Below, piece by piece: positions 23,851-35,842 of a stretch of 64,000 nt of DNA. The notes under the pieces are model-generated. The model saw nothing but the letters and a program-made list of their open reading frames with translations, made no database searches and was not told where the DNA came from. The number at the start of each line of letters is the position of its first letter. The stretch's first letter is position 1. The DNA is from Parelaphostrongylus tenuis (Eukaryota > Nematoda > Chromadorea > Rhabditida > Metastrongylidae), in contig JAHQIW010007163.1 in the NCBI GenBank assembly GCA_019055375.1, forward strand, positions 1 through 64,000. The letters run 5' to 3'. Position numbers and translations under genes: made by a program.

Positions 23851-24676
23851 GTCAGACAGCGACAAATAGATATCCGACCTCATTCGCTGGACAGAAACTT
23901 TTCATAGGAGTGTTAATAATCATTCGAAAGCTTAGATCTGAGGCTAGAGCGTACGCAGCCGGCTTTTGAAATACCCTTACATAATGCTCGAAAATCCGAA
24001 ATAAAATCATGTTTCATACGATCACGCGTTTTTTTTTCTTATCTCACTTATATTTCTCTGTAAGAGACTCCTCCCTCAGACTGCTAGTACTCCTTTGATA
24101 GCCTAAGTCTCGAAATACATGAAAATTTGTTTGTTTTTTGAAGAGGTCTTTTGGTAACGCTACACGAGAAAGAAATAAATTGTGTTTCAAATCTCGACGA
24201 ATGGAGATCTTTTCTTAGTAATCATTCGATAGCGCAAGTTTCAGTGATTCCAACGGTGGTGCTTATTTTCTGGGAAAGACCATCTCACTGCAGTGCAGCA
24301 GGAAAATAAAATGAGTTTCACATATTCGGCGAGCTTGTTTACTGGTTGATCTGCGAGGTAGGGTGCGGGGCGGTCGATCGATGGCTTGCCGCGCTAGATA
24401 TGTGAGAAGCAACTTGTTATTCAATTGGGAATTTCTCATCCGCTTCGGAAGAAATTCCAAATAGAGCGATGATTCACATACTAGAGATTTTCGGTTTTTT
24501 GTGCTTCCAGCGCATCATACGCGTGATAAAAATGAAAGCGCGCGACAGATGCAAAACAATTTTATTTTGGATTTTCTCTAACCAGAGATTTAAGCTTCCG
24601 AATGACCATTAACACCCTGATGGAAAATTCCTGTCCATCAAATGAGGTCGAATATCCATTTGTCACCGTCTAACAA
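23851..24676. mobile_element. Foldback element FB-A
   Basis: Left end GTCAGACAGCGACAAATAG and right end CATTTGTCACCGTCTAAC are inverted. Inside, TTTTCATAGGAGTGTTAATA and GCTTCCGAATGACCATTAAC are the family arms. The centre carries GGTCGATCGATGG. Confidence 0.75.
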
Positions 24677-25204
24677 AAAAGAAGCGGGATTGGTATCATA
24701 CCCAACAATCTGTCTCATACCCAACAATCTCTGTTAATCATACCCACAGTCTTGAGGATGCACATTTGTGTATTTGTTATACTAGAAGCTTCCTTTCTCG
24801 TCTCCACCGAAGTGCGATTTTGTGGTGTAGGTTAGATAAAATTCGAAATAATTTTCCTGTTAAAGGAGCTCATAAGGAAAGTCATTTATCGATTTTCTCT
24901 TAATCGTTGTAGTGGAAGACTTTCAATTTCTCAAATGTCAGTGTGGTTAGAACTTTGTTTTCCTGGCGAAATTTTTAGGTATGCTTTTAAGGCTCACTCA
25001 AATAATACATGCTGTCTATCCCAATCATGAACCTCGTCGATTACAAACAATTCACTCCTGTGTTCTTTCGTTCTACCATATCTTCATTTTGTTTATCGAA
25101 AATTAGAAAGCCGTTTTATCACGGATACCATAAAATCTCGCTGAGCTATAGGTCGCTCTAACTTTGCTTTTTGTCATCGACTATTTTAGGACCCGCTTAG
25201 AACA

Positions 25205-25590
25205 ATACAGTCTGACAGTGTGTTTTTAGCCTCTCATGAAGTTTGTTATAGGTACTTACACAGTGCAATGCACGTGTTTCGCCTAACAACTTCGCCAGTT
25301 TACGGTGCCTTTTCATTCAATCAGTTCCTCGGGAATCTACTCTTATATAAGCCATGCAATCGACAATCAATCATCTGAAAGAATATAATGGTGATTGTAT
25401 CATCGTGCGTCGGCTATAGAAAGTTCGTCGTCGATTCATCCATGTAAAGGGTAGATCCCGAGGAACTGATTAGACAAAAAAAAGGCAGTGACAATTGACG
25501 ATTTGTAAAGCCGAAACACGTGTCTTGCACTATATTAACTGCCCTTAATAGACTCATGAAAGGCTCAAAATACATTGTCAGACTTTCAAA
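25205..25590. mobile_element. Degenerate hairpin element
   Basis: AGTCTGACAGTGTG with CAATGCACGTGTTTCG and CAGTTCCTCGGGAATCTAC at 25209-25345 recurs inverted at about 25430-25585 (GTAGATCCCGAGGAACTG, CGAAACACGTGTCTTGC, CATTGTCAGACT). The arms are diverged. Confidence 0.6.
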
Positions 25591-25993
25591 ATATTTAGAG
25601 TTAACGTTCTCACGTGGAAAACCCAATGGGAAATGTGCTGAATCACGCACACATTTCAAGACGATCATCGACGTATACAAGTATAGATTCTTCACCAAAC
25701 ATGTCCTTTTCCTTCTTCTTTCTCGATAGGCTTTTAGTAATGTCTTCAATAACAAAAAATCCGCTCTATTTGATAAAATTACGAACTACTAAAGTACAGT
25801 TTGTAAGGACTGAATGGTGTTTGATTGTCTGCATAGATTTTTCATAAAAATTTTCAGCCACATTAACAAAATACTTCTAAGAACAAATTATGCGTCCATC
25901 GAAAATGTTTACAAAGTTCAGTTACTATATATATATTGTAAATGTATGCAGAAAATCGAATCCAAATCTGTGAAGATAGGATAGAGAAAAAAT

Positions 25994-28900
25994 TTATTTT
26001 TTCTTTGGAATTCCCGATTCACTCTTAGGTGATGGTTTCTCAATCGCAGTTTTCATTTCTGCATTTTGAGGAGGTTCAGCCGCTTTCTAAAATAGGAGAC
26101 ACTCAATTGTTATTCAAAAATAGTCAGTGCCAGAAAGCACATCTACACGTGACTAGAATAAGAGACTAAGTAGGAGAATTGAACACAAAAAACTGAAAGT
26201 AACAGAAGACTAGAAATCTAACTTCATCTCCGAAAAATCGTTATTACTGAACAATTAGTCCATAGCATAAGATTTCCTTTTTCATCGCAGTTGACTAAAA
26301 TCTGTTTGAACACGATGCTGACATCCCATTTCACGGTGTTTGTTTATAACATGTGCAAAGATTTGAACAAAACTTCAAACAAAGTTCCCCACTGAATTTT
26401 TATTTGTCAGCGTAATCTAAACGAATTATCCCCGAATTCTGTGTTTCATACGCACACTACCTCGTGACAAGTCCATCTCATTACTGCTAATCAGGTAGAT
26501 GTTTTGTAATGAAGTCTCACAGACTTTTTTGGATTCCGTATTAGTTGAGATAAAAAGAGCATTACCGGCTGCTTAGCAGTAGATACAGGTGTTACAGTGG
26601 CTGAAGGTGGAGTAGTCGATTTAGCCATATTGAGAACCTCTAGTGTGCTTCCCGTTTTCATGCTGCTTGTAGTACCAGTGGGCACGTTCATGGAATTCTG
26701 AAGAGCAGGATATGCTGGTGTCTTTGACGAATGAAATTGTCCAAAACTAGATATCTGTGTCTAGGATTTGGACGATGAGAGTTTCAGAAAAATCCATTAC
26801 GATGCTTACAAAATGAAACAAATCGACAATATACAAAGAAATCTCTCTTGTATAGTCCCCAAAACGTTTCGCAATAACACAGTCTTCAACGTACACCAAC
26901 GAGCCATCTGTATAATACCACTCCAAGCGTGTTACACTAGGTCTTCCTTGAAATATTCAGTTCGTATCGCTCTGAGGATTCAAAGAATATGACAGTTTTC
27001 CGAAAATTTTTCATAATGAAGATCATCGAGTAGGTGATCCTTCCGCCGGGACATTCACTTGACGTTGGACGAGTCGCTAACGACTCATGTCAACCTGTTG
27101 TTTTTGAGGCACATCATGTGTCACATGCGTCATGTGCCTTCCCGACTTGATCTCGACATTTTTAATACGTATAGCTTTTGCGTTTCAATTTCAACTTCCG
27201 ATCCATTTTTTTCCCATTGAGAGGTGGAACTAAATTACTTCTCTCACCTATATCCTACCAGATCCTCATATCTTTACATAACTGAGAATGTCTAGTGGTA
27301 AAATCCAGTGATACGACTCTTTTCGGATCCTTGTGCCATCTCATGGTTGCTCTTTATTCGGCGTATGGATGATTCAAGTAAAAACCTTTCTAATAACATA
27401 GCTGTTCATGTCTTCTAAGTTCAATTCTGCAACAACAGGCGGAGTGCGCTTTCAAGCTGAAAAATTACCATATCAAACACGTATTAAGAAGCTATAGGGC
27501 GTGATTTCCCTCATCTGAGGATGCAGGTTGGTTGGACTGTCGAATACATCACAATACAAATAGAGAAGTTTTTTTTTTAAACCGCTTCCTTGGTATGACT
27601 TAATTTGAACGAGAAGAAGCGAGCTCAGATGGTTAGTGACCAATGTGCTCTTCGCAGATTCATGTTGTAAGTGTCATTTCGAACGGCTCTGGAAGCAGAT
27701 TCCTCTTGGTGACTTTCAAACTCCGAACTTGTCAAGCATTATTGTGAGTTGATAGTCCAGCCGGTCCTTCACCTCAACGGGGCTATTAACCGATATCGTT
27801 GCAAAATACACTGGAAGAGATAACGTATATCAGTATGGCGCATCAGAGACTGAAACTCCACTCCCAAATCAATTCACTCCCATGAGAATCAAACAAAGAT
27901 GGCATTTTTTTTGGAGTTCTCAAACCACATTGGGGACGCTACACGACTTGGAAGCGAGGGGTTCTTCAGTGAGCAAAATCTTGGAAATAAACGACTAGTC
28001 GAAGTACACGGTTATGAAACAAGATTAGCGAAAATTCCTTCACGTAAACCATGACTAACTTACCGTAGAGGAAGCGTTTGTAACGGTAGTGTTTGCTGGT
28101 GCGGCTGGTGATGTGTGGTTCTCCGCCGAAGAGGAGCTCTCTTTCGAACCAGACATCTCGTTACCATTCAACTTGCTTTGATCCTATGAATATTTCCTAA
28201 CTTTTTAATGGAATAATATCGTTAATTTGTTGCACGTATATTCTGTCTCATTTAATATACTGTTTATGCTAGAATTATGATGATATAATCACCAAAGTAA
28301 CAATGAAAGAGCAGCGTAGCAAGGGGTGACCTAGTCCGAAGTTACTATGGAGGCATGGAAAACTATCATTTATCGAGGCTAGAAGTTTCAGCCGAGTCTC
28401 ATTGCGGAACTTCGTGAAGAAGCTCAAATAACTGACAACGTCTGTACGGTCTTATAACTTTGTGATAGACCTTGAAAAAGCACTGAATTAATAGCAATCC
28501 GATGCCATTGATACAAACATGCGGAAGACCAAATCATTTTATGATATTTTTTTTGTATAGATAACGACGGGGAACGTCGTAATTGTTTTTACGATTATTT
28601 CGCCAGGATTGCTAATACTTACTGATAATACAAGCTAATAAAAATGCTGACTCCGGGCTACATCTGAACTGGCTCCATTTTTTTGCTTTCCATTACAAAC
28701 ATAATAATGTGGTAATCCAAGTTCCTTCATTGTCTGTTCCTCGCTAATCGTCAAGAGAGGTATCCAAATTTTGTGTGTGCGTACGGCTCTGCTTGAAAGT
28801 TTTTGGTCTTTCTGAACAAATGACCTTCAGATGCTCCTGCAATGGATTAAACCCAGAATCTTCTGGCAAATGTATTACGACATTGCCACTGTGCTATTTG

Positions 28901-31900
28901 TGCAGCATTTGTTTCATTATCACCAACAATCATATCACTGCTTTATTAAAGCTTTCAGAGAGACAGTTAGTCCCAGGTCGACCTTTACTCACACACAGAC
29001 ACGGACAAATCAAGCCTCCCTTCTCTAAGGATGCGACAAGGTGTCACCAGATTTGTCTGCAAAGACTCATTCGATCCATAAAAGTCGGCGACCATCCACG
29101 TGTTAAAGACCTCGGAGCGCTTTAGCAGAGTAATCACAATACTTCAAGTATTTGGTCGACCATAATTTGAGGACATTCATCAAGAAGACGACATACTCAA
29201 GGAGCAAACGAATTCTACTTGCACGCCTCGAATAGTTGATCACCATTAAAAGGACTTTGAAACTTCACCTCACAGGACTCTGAAGTGTTGTCAAGAAAAG
29301 GCGAAGCTCTTGTGCAAGACGAGCAGCTTCGTTTTTTCGAACTTCCCAACTGCATTTTCAAAAGCGAGATGTTCTCCAGAGCTGTTATTGCACGCGTAAG
29401 CACAGCCTCAACATGTGTTAAATATAGTCCAAAAATGCTCATTTTCTAAATCCCACTTTTTTTAAATAGCTGAAAAAATGGCTTTTCTCTCAATGAGTAT
29501 TAATATTATTTTCCTAATGAATGTTCTGCTTTTCCTCTTAAGCAACAACGACAAGTTCATTCAATTCTGCTATTTCCATTCAGAAATGTAAATGAAGAAC
29601 ACTTAAAGTGTCTTGTTTATGTGATTCACCGAAATAATGATGTCTAAAAGGAGCATTACGTCAAATAACATACATTATAATTGCTGCAGCTGGAATCAGA
29701 CATTTTCGTTGCTTCTGTGGACCTGAGAATGTGGAATACCATGTTATCTTTTCGAGTTACTCGTTTAGATGCTTGATTATTGATTGGACAGTCTTAATTC
29801 GATCACAGTAAAATGTTCGGCAGGGTCGATCTTGTTTGGATAGATATTCTTTTGCGACGTTCCAATAGTACACATGAAGCGTTCCATGACATCTGACATA
29901 TGGCCTACCATCGTGTTCAACGCAAAGCGATCTTTTAAAATCCGTCGTAAATGCTCAGATCATATTCCCAGGTATGACTGGTTGCACCCACATTAACATT
30001 CTCTACAGAATCGTGATCCGTTGGTTTATGTGAAACTCGATGAGCATTTTATCCTTCGCTCTTGAGCAAAGGGAGCGTCTGGCGGAGTGGTTGAAGGTGC
30101 CTTGCGACACACCGTTGATGTATGGTTCGATCGCGCGCTCATGGCTTATCAGGCGTTTCTTTCAACCATCCGAAGTCGACACAGTTGTACCACACTTGTC
30201 TAAGAGGATAGTAGCGCGATTGATACATTGGTAGGCCACCGCGAGTCATTATAATAGCCATAACCCGTTCACTCCAAGCAATATTCACTAATCGATTTCA
30301 TGGCACATCTGTCAGCAACTGGTTAAAGTCGAGAGCGTTGTCTTTCTACCTCTAGCTCTTAAGCTATCTCGAATTATGTCTTCATCACCATATTTTCCCT
30401 ACCTAACTTTTATAGATATTTAGTATGATATGAAGAGTAAACTTACTTTGATGGAGTTCGGGACATTTCCCTTGTTGATAAATCGTTCTGTGATGGCTCT
30501 TTCCGCAGTGCTCTCAGAGTAGCGATTCTTTTGTTACACTAAAAATTGTCTTGCAGTAATAGTGCTCTTCAGAAGTTGAGACTGTCCATTTTTCGTACTG
30601 AGAAAACGAAACATTTGTTTTGGTAACGTCTTAAAGGATAACCGCTCCTAACCATGTCAACAATTTCTTGTGCTCGTTCTTGACTGGCAAATACCTTCCT
30701 TCTCAACGATGCGATCTGTAATAACATCGTTAAGGAAGTTTCTGGTTCATATGGTATCCCATCATTCAAAGAAAAACTTTCAAAAAATACTGCACACAAG
30801 ATGAATAGCAATTTACTCGACATCAATTGCAGAGATTTCGACTGTCCAATGCGCCAAAGTAATTCCACGACTGTGAAGAAAACTCATCGAAGAACAGCGA
30901 GTGCACAGGAGGTTGTTTTCTAACCACCTTCATTGACTCAGAAAAGCTTTTGAATCAAGTGAGTGAGAATCAGCCATGCATGCCCTGGACTAGCCACAAT
31001 ATCTTTAGTCGATATGTAGAGGCCGAGGGCAGGACTACATAACTTCTTTGCTACAAGAACATAGCCATTCTCCACATCGCACTTTTATTTTTCACCATAA
31101 TCGAGAACGTTTCACAACAACGGAAACGGGCTGCCATGGGAGGTGTAAGTTAACAGTCAGCCTCCAACACTTTCTCTTTGTAGATGGCATCTTGCATCAC
31201 CAAATACTCGATCAGATAGAACAAATGCTACCGGTTTCGACAGTGCTTGTTAAGAAGGTGGTCTTCGGATGAACTCCATTAGAACAATAACGCAAGAAAG
31301 GCACTCCATTGATCTTCGACGTTTTCAACGAAAAATTTTTGTAAAACGATTGACGGCAATTCCATACTGCGGAAGCCCAAAACTACTTCTCAAGACTCCT
31401 ACAAGAGCATCGAGGATGCACTGAGGATAACGGTTCTCGGACTATTTTTTCGATTTATTACTCACCCTACTCTAATGTGCATTCTGGGACATCTACAATA
31501 AATAAACGGGATCAGTTTACTCAGTATTATCGATTCCATGGTATAGGTGATGCTACGAATACCCTGCATCACGTATGAAGCAGGAAATCCGAAGTTCTAA
31601 TTAATGTCAATAATCAAATACTGAAGAAGTCGCATATACGCTAATGTCGAATTAGGACGGACTAAACACGTAGTTGTTGCGAAGCTATTTCTCGTCGGCA
31701 TAAGTCGTTAGCGACTAGATTTCACACTGAATGTCACGAGCACAAAAACAAGAGATCTCTCCGATAGTTGGAAATTTACAAAGAACTTAGGAAGTAATAT
31801 GATAATGATGATGTTTTTCGCTTCGCTAATGCCAGCAGTACCCTAGGTTGCTTTCACGTGTGAAGAGAATTAATTGAATCTTTGGAATCCTCTGAACGTC

Positions 31901-32467
31901 GGATGATTAACGAGAATGTTGAACTTGGTAATTCCCATATAATACTCCAGCTAACCACACTGTTGCAAAAATTTTCACCTTCAAAACCTAACAGTGTACG
32001 TACTGTTTCCTACTAGTGCAAATTAATGAATTCATTTATCTACAAGTATTTGTTTAGCTTCAGATTAAGCGAGAGAGAAAGAAATGACCGAAAACTTACT
32101 CGCATCAGTGCATCATCCTGCATTAACAGTTTACGAGTGAGAAAGCGAATCCTTGCTTGAGCTATGCATAACTGGCTTTCTTCCTCCTCAAACGATTCGT
32201 GTTATTGTGACATAGCTTCCACGCAACGACTCCCGAACATCCAAATTTTTTCGTTAAGTATACCTGAGACATGGTGATGTGCGACCGCTCCAAATAACGC
32301 AAAGAAATCAAACACCTATACGTCTTACTTACTATTAGCTGGATCTTATCAGTATCTATTTCTTCTAGAACAGATACCGGAAACAAATTCATTATCAGAT
32401 ATGGTGATGATTGATCTGATGTGAATTGAGTAGCAAGGAATTCCACCAACGTGAAAAGCAAATTCAA
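25994..32467 (-). CDS. Unrecognised coiled-coil protein with Ser/Thr/Pro-rich tail, 5' partial
   Basis: Eight exons on the minus strand keep frame: 32467-32329, 32161-32100, 30715-30653, 30538-30447, 29349-29274, 28183-28064, 26697-26566, 26086-25994. They sum to 777 bp, 258 residues plus TAA. The first exons are hydrophobic-helical (LFTLVEFLATQF), then basic coiled-coil-like segments follow (ARIRFLTRKLL, RIATLRALRKE, ARLAQELRLFLTTL). The last three exons encode a low-complexity Ser/Thr/Ala/Pro/Asn tail ending in GIPKKK. The first exon found begins in phase 0 with no ATG, so the N terminus is missing. In the first exon two overlapping donors are possible; only the one after 32329 keeps phase with the next exon. 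For the exon at 30538 the acceptor TTTTTAG and this frame were preferred over an AT-rich alternative because they give the right phase for the next exon. I do not recognise the family. An AATAAA overlaps the stop codon. Confidence 0.65.
30072..30345 (+). repeat. SINE-1 copy in an intron of the minus-strand coiled-coil gene
   Basis: Head GGAGCGTCTGGCGGAGTGG, body GGTAGGCCACCGCGAGTCAT, decayed 3' end GTCGAGAGCGTTG. Confidence 0.75.
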
Positions 32468-33216
32468 CTGAGGAAACCGAAAAGGCAAGCATTACAGTGC
32501 TATAAGATCATGTGGAAAGATTATGTTTTTATATGTATGTTTATAGATATCGACAAATAGATATACACCAACTAGTAGTCCATAATATTTGCCGTGTTCA
32601 TGCTGAGTAGTCTTCAGAAAAAGTGACTTTGTATAACGCATCCGAGTTAACCCATTCGCCTCGCACACGGATTCCGTGGACCCATATGCGCCAATTAATC
32701 ACTAAAAATGCTGCGGTGATCTATTGACCAATTTTTCTAGCCCAGAAATTCTGCGTTTTCTTCTTCTTCGCTTTCTGGAAGCTGAACAAAGAGGCGATAA
32801 TTGCTAGAAACATGGTGAGCATCACCCTTTTTTCGAGTCCTACAGGAACAGGCGGGTACAACGACTATCGCGCTCCAATCGAACACTCCCCTTAGACGCT
32901 CAGGACGTCGCAGGGACGGTGATCAGTCTTCGACTGCTGTTGTCACCACCAGTTGTCGCAGTGTTGATTGCGTCGTGGTTAGTGATCAGCTTGTTTCCCC
33001 GTATGCATTGTATACAATGCACATGGACCGACAGCACTGACCATTTTCAACCCTGAATTAACCCGCTTCTCATTTATCGCTGAATTTTACTTGTCTACAA
33101 CGTCCTAAGGATGGTGAAATTCCTCCTAGCAATCGATGAGTACCACAGCCTATTGGCCACTGTTGGCTCGGAGTCTATTCCATCTTCATCCAATAAAAGC
33201 TCAAAAGGATAAAGGG

Positions 33217-34162
33217 TTCTTTTCGTTTATAAGGGAACAAGTTGAAGAAACGACCTCATTCGCTGTAGAGGAACTTTTCATAGGAGTGTTAGTAATCATT
33301 TGGAAGCTTGAATCTCTGACTCCAGCCCCACGTGGCCGGTTTCTGGAAAAAGCCGTTTTTGACGATGTTAGAGAAAGAAATCCTTTTTGTTTCACTTAGG
33401 CATTTTTCTCGCAAGACAGAGCTCTTTCTTTGGATTATTAACAGTCATATCTTTCGTTTCGAGTGTTTTATTGAGACCACAGTCTAATTTCAATATGCCT
33501 AGCAATCATTTTTTGAGCCACGCATGTCAGTAGTCCGACTGGCGAGATCGCAAGATCGAAACACGTGTATCGGGCTCTATAAGTCAGCCCTCTTCAATAG
33601 ACCACTGACATGCGTGGCTCAAAAAATGATTACCAGGCATATTAGCAATCATTCGATAGCGTAATCGTTGCTGATTCCAACGCTGCGCTTGTCTTCTAAA
33701 AAGATCGCTTCTCTGCAGTGTAACAGGGAAAATAAGATTGATTCACGTACGCGAAAAGATGTTTTTTGGCTATTCCATGCAGTAGTGGAAGTGCTGCGAG
33801 GGCGAATGGGGCCGTTTTCACACGATCATCGTGCTATTCGCGCTTCTGGCGGATGGTATATCTCCCTGCTGCGCTGCAGAGAAACGGTCTTAAAAAAAAT
33901 AAGCACAGCGTTGGAATCAGCAAACTTTGCGCTATCGAATGTCTACTGATATCTAAAGAAAGATCTCTATACGGCGAGGCACATGCTCGTGTGAAAAATA
34001 GTTTTATTTTAAACTTTACAGCGTTATAAAGAGATGTTTCCGAAGAACGACCACGTGGCGCTATGGCCTAAAGAATCGGCTTTCGAATGATTACTAACAC
34101 TCCTATGAAAAGCTCCTCTCCAGTAAATGAGGTCGTTTCTTCATCTCGTTCTCTCATAACCG
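33217..34162. mobile_element. Foldback element FB-A interrupted by a second hairpin
   Basis: Left arm AACGACCTCATTCGCTG and right arm AAATGAGGTCGTTTCTTCAT are inverted, with TTTCATAGGAGTGTTAGTAA in the left arm and ACTAACACTCCTATGAAAAG in the right. The left arm is split at about 33450-33645 by an unrelated hairpin. Confidence 0.8.
33450..33645. mobile_element. Nested small hairpin element
   Basis: ATATGCCTAGCAATCATTTT with GAGCCACGCATGTCAGTAGT is inverted at the right as CACTGACATGCGTGGCTCAA and GATTACCAGGCATAT. It is the same family as 21395-21680, so this copy inserted after the FB-A copy around it. Confidence 0.75.
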
Positions 34163-34164
34163 AA

Positions 34165-34455
34165 AAGAACCGTATAAAGATCTCGGTGTTGATTAATCCC
34201 TGTTGGACACGCTGTGCGGTCATCTTCAATTTTTAGCTTCGTTTGGGATGATTGAAAGCATATCTGGCCTCTGCGATGACTCAGGGTGGTCTCCCGTTGT
34301 GCTAAATTAGTGCTGCTAATCCTCCCAGACAAGTCTGGTGCCAATTCACCGACTCTGGAAAGATGGATGGCTTGGTAGCCATAAGCGGAAGATCGAGGCA
34401 TCGACCTTGTCGTCGAAGAAGAGCACCTCTAACCACTGCGCTGCATGCGCGCGTA
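34165..34455 (-). repeat. SINE-1 copy
   Basis: 3' end TCTCGGTGTTGATTAATCCC at left, body with CAGACAAGTCTGGTGCCAAT, tRNA-like head ACCTCTAACCACTGCGCTGC at right (minus). Confidence 0.8.
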
Positions 34456-34664
34456 ATAGAAGCTTACTTTGACAAAGAAATTGGGCGTAATTCATTCATG
34501 CCTGCTATCTGACGTCATTGCATACTCGTGCATTCTCAGAGTAGTTCATCTTCTTAGAAAATTCTCATAATTACTTATTGAGAACAGTTTGTAGCATGTA
34601 ATCTATGAGAGTTCTTTGTTTTATTGCCTTTCAGCAGTGTTATGATGTCTCAATTATGCATTGA

Positions 34665-34765
34665 ATGACATGCAAAACATACGGCACTGGCCGGAAGTTG
34701 AACCTGGTTCCGTCCATACCGAAGGCGCACGTTACCCCTACACCACCGACACCACGGCTTTGCTA
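34665..34765 (-). repeat. SINE-2 copy
   Basis: ATTGAATGACATGCAAAACA followed by a minus-strand tRNA-like block with B-box GGTTCAACTTCCGG. Confidence 0.6.
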
Positions 34766-34896
34766 GTACTCTTCGATAGTTTCTTGTTTGTAGTAGTTTA
34801 ATCATCTTTATCCAATCTGAAATTTTGCACTTTTAGTCTTTACAGCGCTTTACAGTTTTTTATAAAATTTTAGTAGTTTATAGTTTGACTGTTCTT

Positions 34897-35647
34897 TTCC
34901 GTTAGCCGGGGTCAAACGAAAAAGCGGCACCTTTCGCTCAACATGTACATTTCATAAGAGTATCACTAATCATTCGAAATCTCAAATCTCTGGCTGCTGC
35001 GCTATATGGCTGTTTTTTGAAAAAGCCTTTTTGTAATACCGTAGGAGCACGGAAACATTTGTAATTCACACATGCATATTTCTCGCAGGACAGAACTCTT
35101 ATCTCAAATCAAGAGCAACCATTCGATAGCGTAAGTTTCAGTGATTTCAGCGCTGTGCTTATTCTCTGGGAAAACCGTTTCACTGCAGTGTAGTGGGAAA
35201 ATAACATCGACTTACACATTTGCGGGCATTTGTTTTCAGGCTAGTGTGCGGGCTGTGTGTGTGCTGGCCGTGGATTCGATGCGGCGATCGATCGATCACG
35301 TTGGCGCGACTCACACATGGAGTGCAATTCTTGTTCTTTGATTTCAAATTTTTTTCTCCGCTTTGAAAGAAACTGTAAATAAGATGTATGACTCTGATAT
35401 ACGAGATTTCCTCTACACGATCATATGCTTTTTGGCTTCCAGTGAAGTAGTAGTGTAAACACGCGGCAGGTGTGAAACATAACTTCATCTAACGTTTTGC
35501 AGCGGTATATTGGGGTCTTTCTAAAATAGAAGCACGTAGCGCAGTACTCAGAGATTTAAGCTTTCGAATGATTACGAGCATTCTTATGAAAATTTCTTGC
35601 CCAGCGAGAGAGGTCGTTCCTTCATTTGTCCTCGGATAGCGGAAAAG
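34897..35647. mobile_element. Foldback element FB-A
   Basis: Left end CCGTTAGCCGGGGTC and right end TCCTCGGATAGCGGA are diverged inverted ends. Arms carry ATAAGAGTATCACTAATC and GATTACGAGCATTCTTAT, the centre GCGATCGATCGATCACG. It ends about 200 bp before the mitochondrial protein gene. Confidence 0.75.
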
Positions 35648-35817
35648 TTCCGTTTTTAGTTTGGTTTCATCTTACCGATTCATGTTATTAATTCAATCAA
35701 ACGTAGAAAAAGAAAACAGTTAATTGTTCGTACTCAATAAATCGATGAAATTGTGGTTTTTGTCATGCGGCCATCTTTGGAAGTACTGGAGTAATCAGAA
35801 TGTTGATTGAACTTTTT

Positions 35818-35842
35818 TATTTTAGAGATAGTATACTTTCAA
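35818..35842 (+). promoter_or_regulatory. Probable trans-splice acceptor of the mitochondrial protein gene
   Basis: TATTTTAG ends at 35825, 17 bases before the start codon at 35843. There is no upstream exon in evidence, so this is the likely spliced-leader addition site. Confidence 0.5.

Larger units (their letters stand above)
22996..25993. other. Intergenic repeats between FIG4 and the next minus-strand gene
   Basis: Holds SINE-1 pieces, an FB-A foldback and a degenerate hairpin, listed separately. No open frame with recognisable content was found. Confidence 0.6.
32468..35842. other. Intergenic region dominated by foldback elements
   Basis: Should contain the missing 5' exons of the minus-strand coiled-coil gene. 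A 30-codon minus-strand frame starting at about 32814 begins with a hydrophobic stretch (MFLAIIASLF) but has no family match. The remainder is elements listed separately. Confidence 0.45.

Noticed and set aside
27040..27140. Stem-loop with GAGTCGCTAACGACTC and a GGCACAT repeat as a regulatory RNA
   Set aside because: Short imperfect palindromes only; no conserved RNA family structure is visible, and it falls in an intron full of unique AT-rich sequence.
28775..29125. 116-codon plus-strand frame with many Cys
   Set aside because: No domain, no codon-usage support, and the minus strand beside it carries the exon of the coiled-coil gene that fits by phase.
30447..30527. Alternative 27-codon reading of the minus-gene exon (RAITERFINKGN)
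   Set aside because: It needs a weak CAAAAG acceptor and gives the wrong phase for the next exon; the TTTTTAG acceptor at 30539 gives a coiled-coil-like frame in the right phase.
32271..32294. Mini-exon RSHITMSQ in the minus-strand gene
   Set aside because: It would be 24 bp, and its phase does not match the next exon; direct splicing from 32329 to 32161 does.
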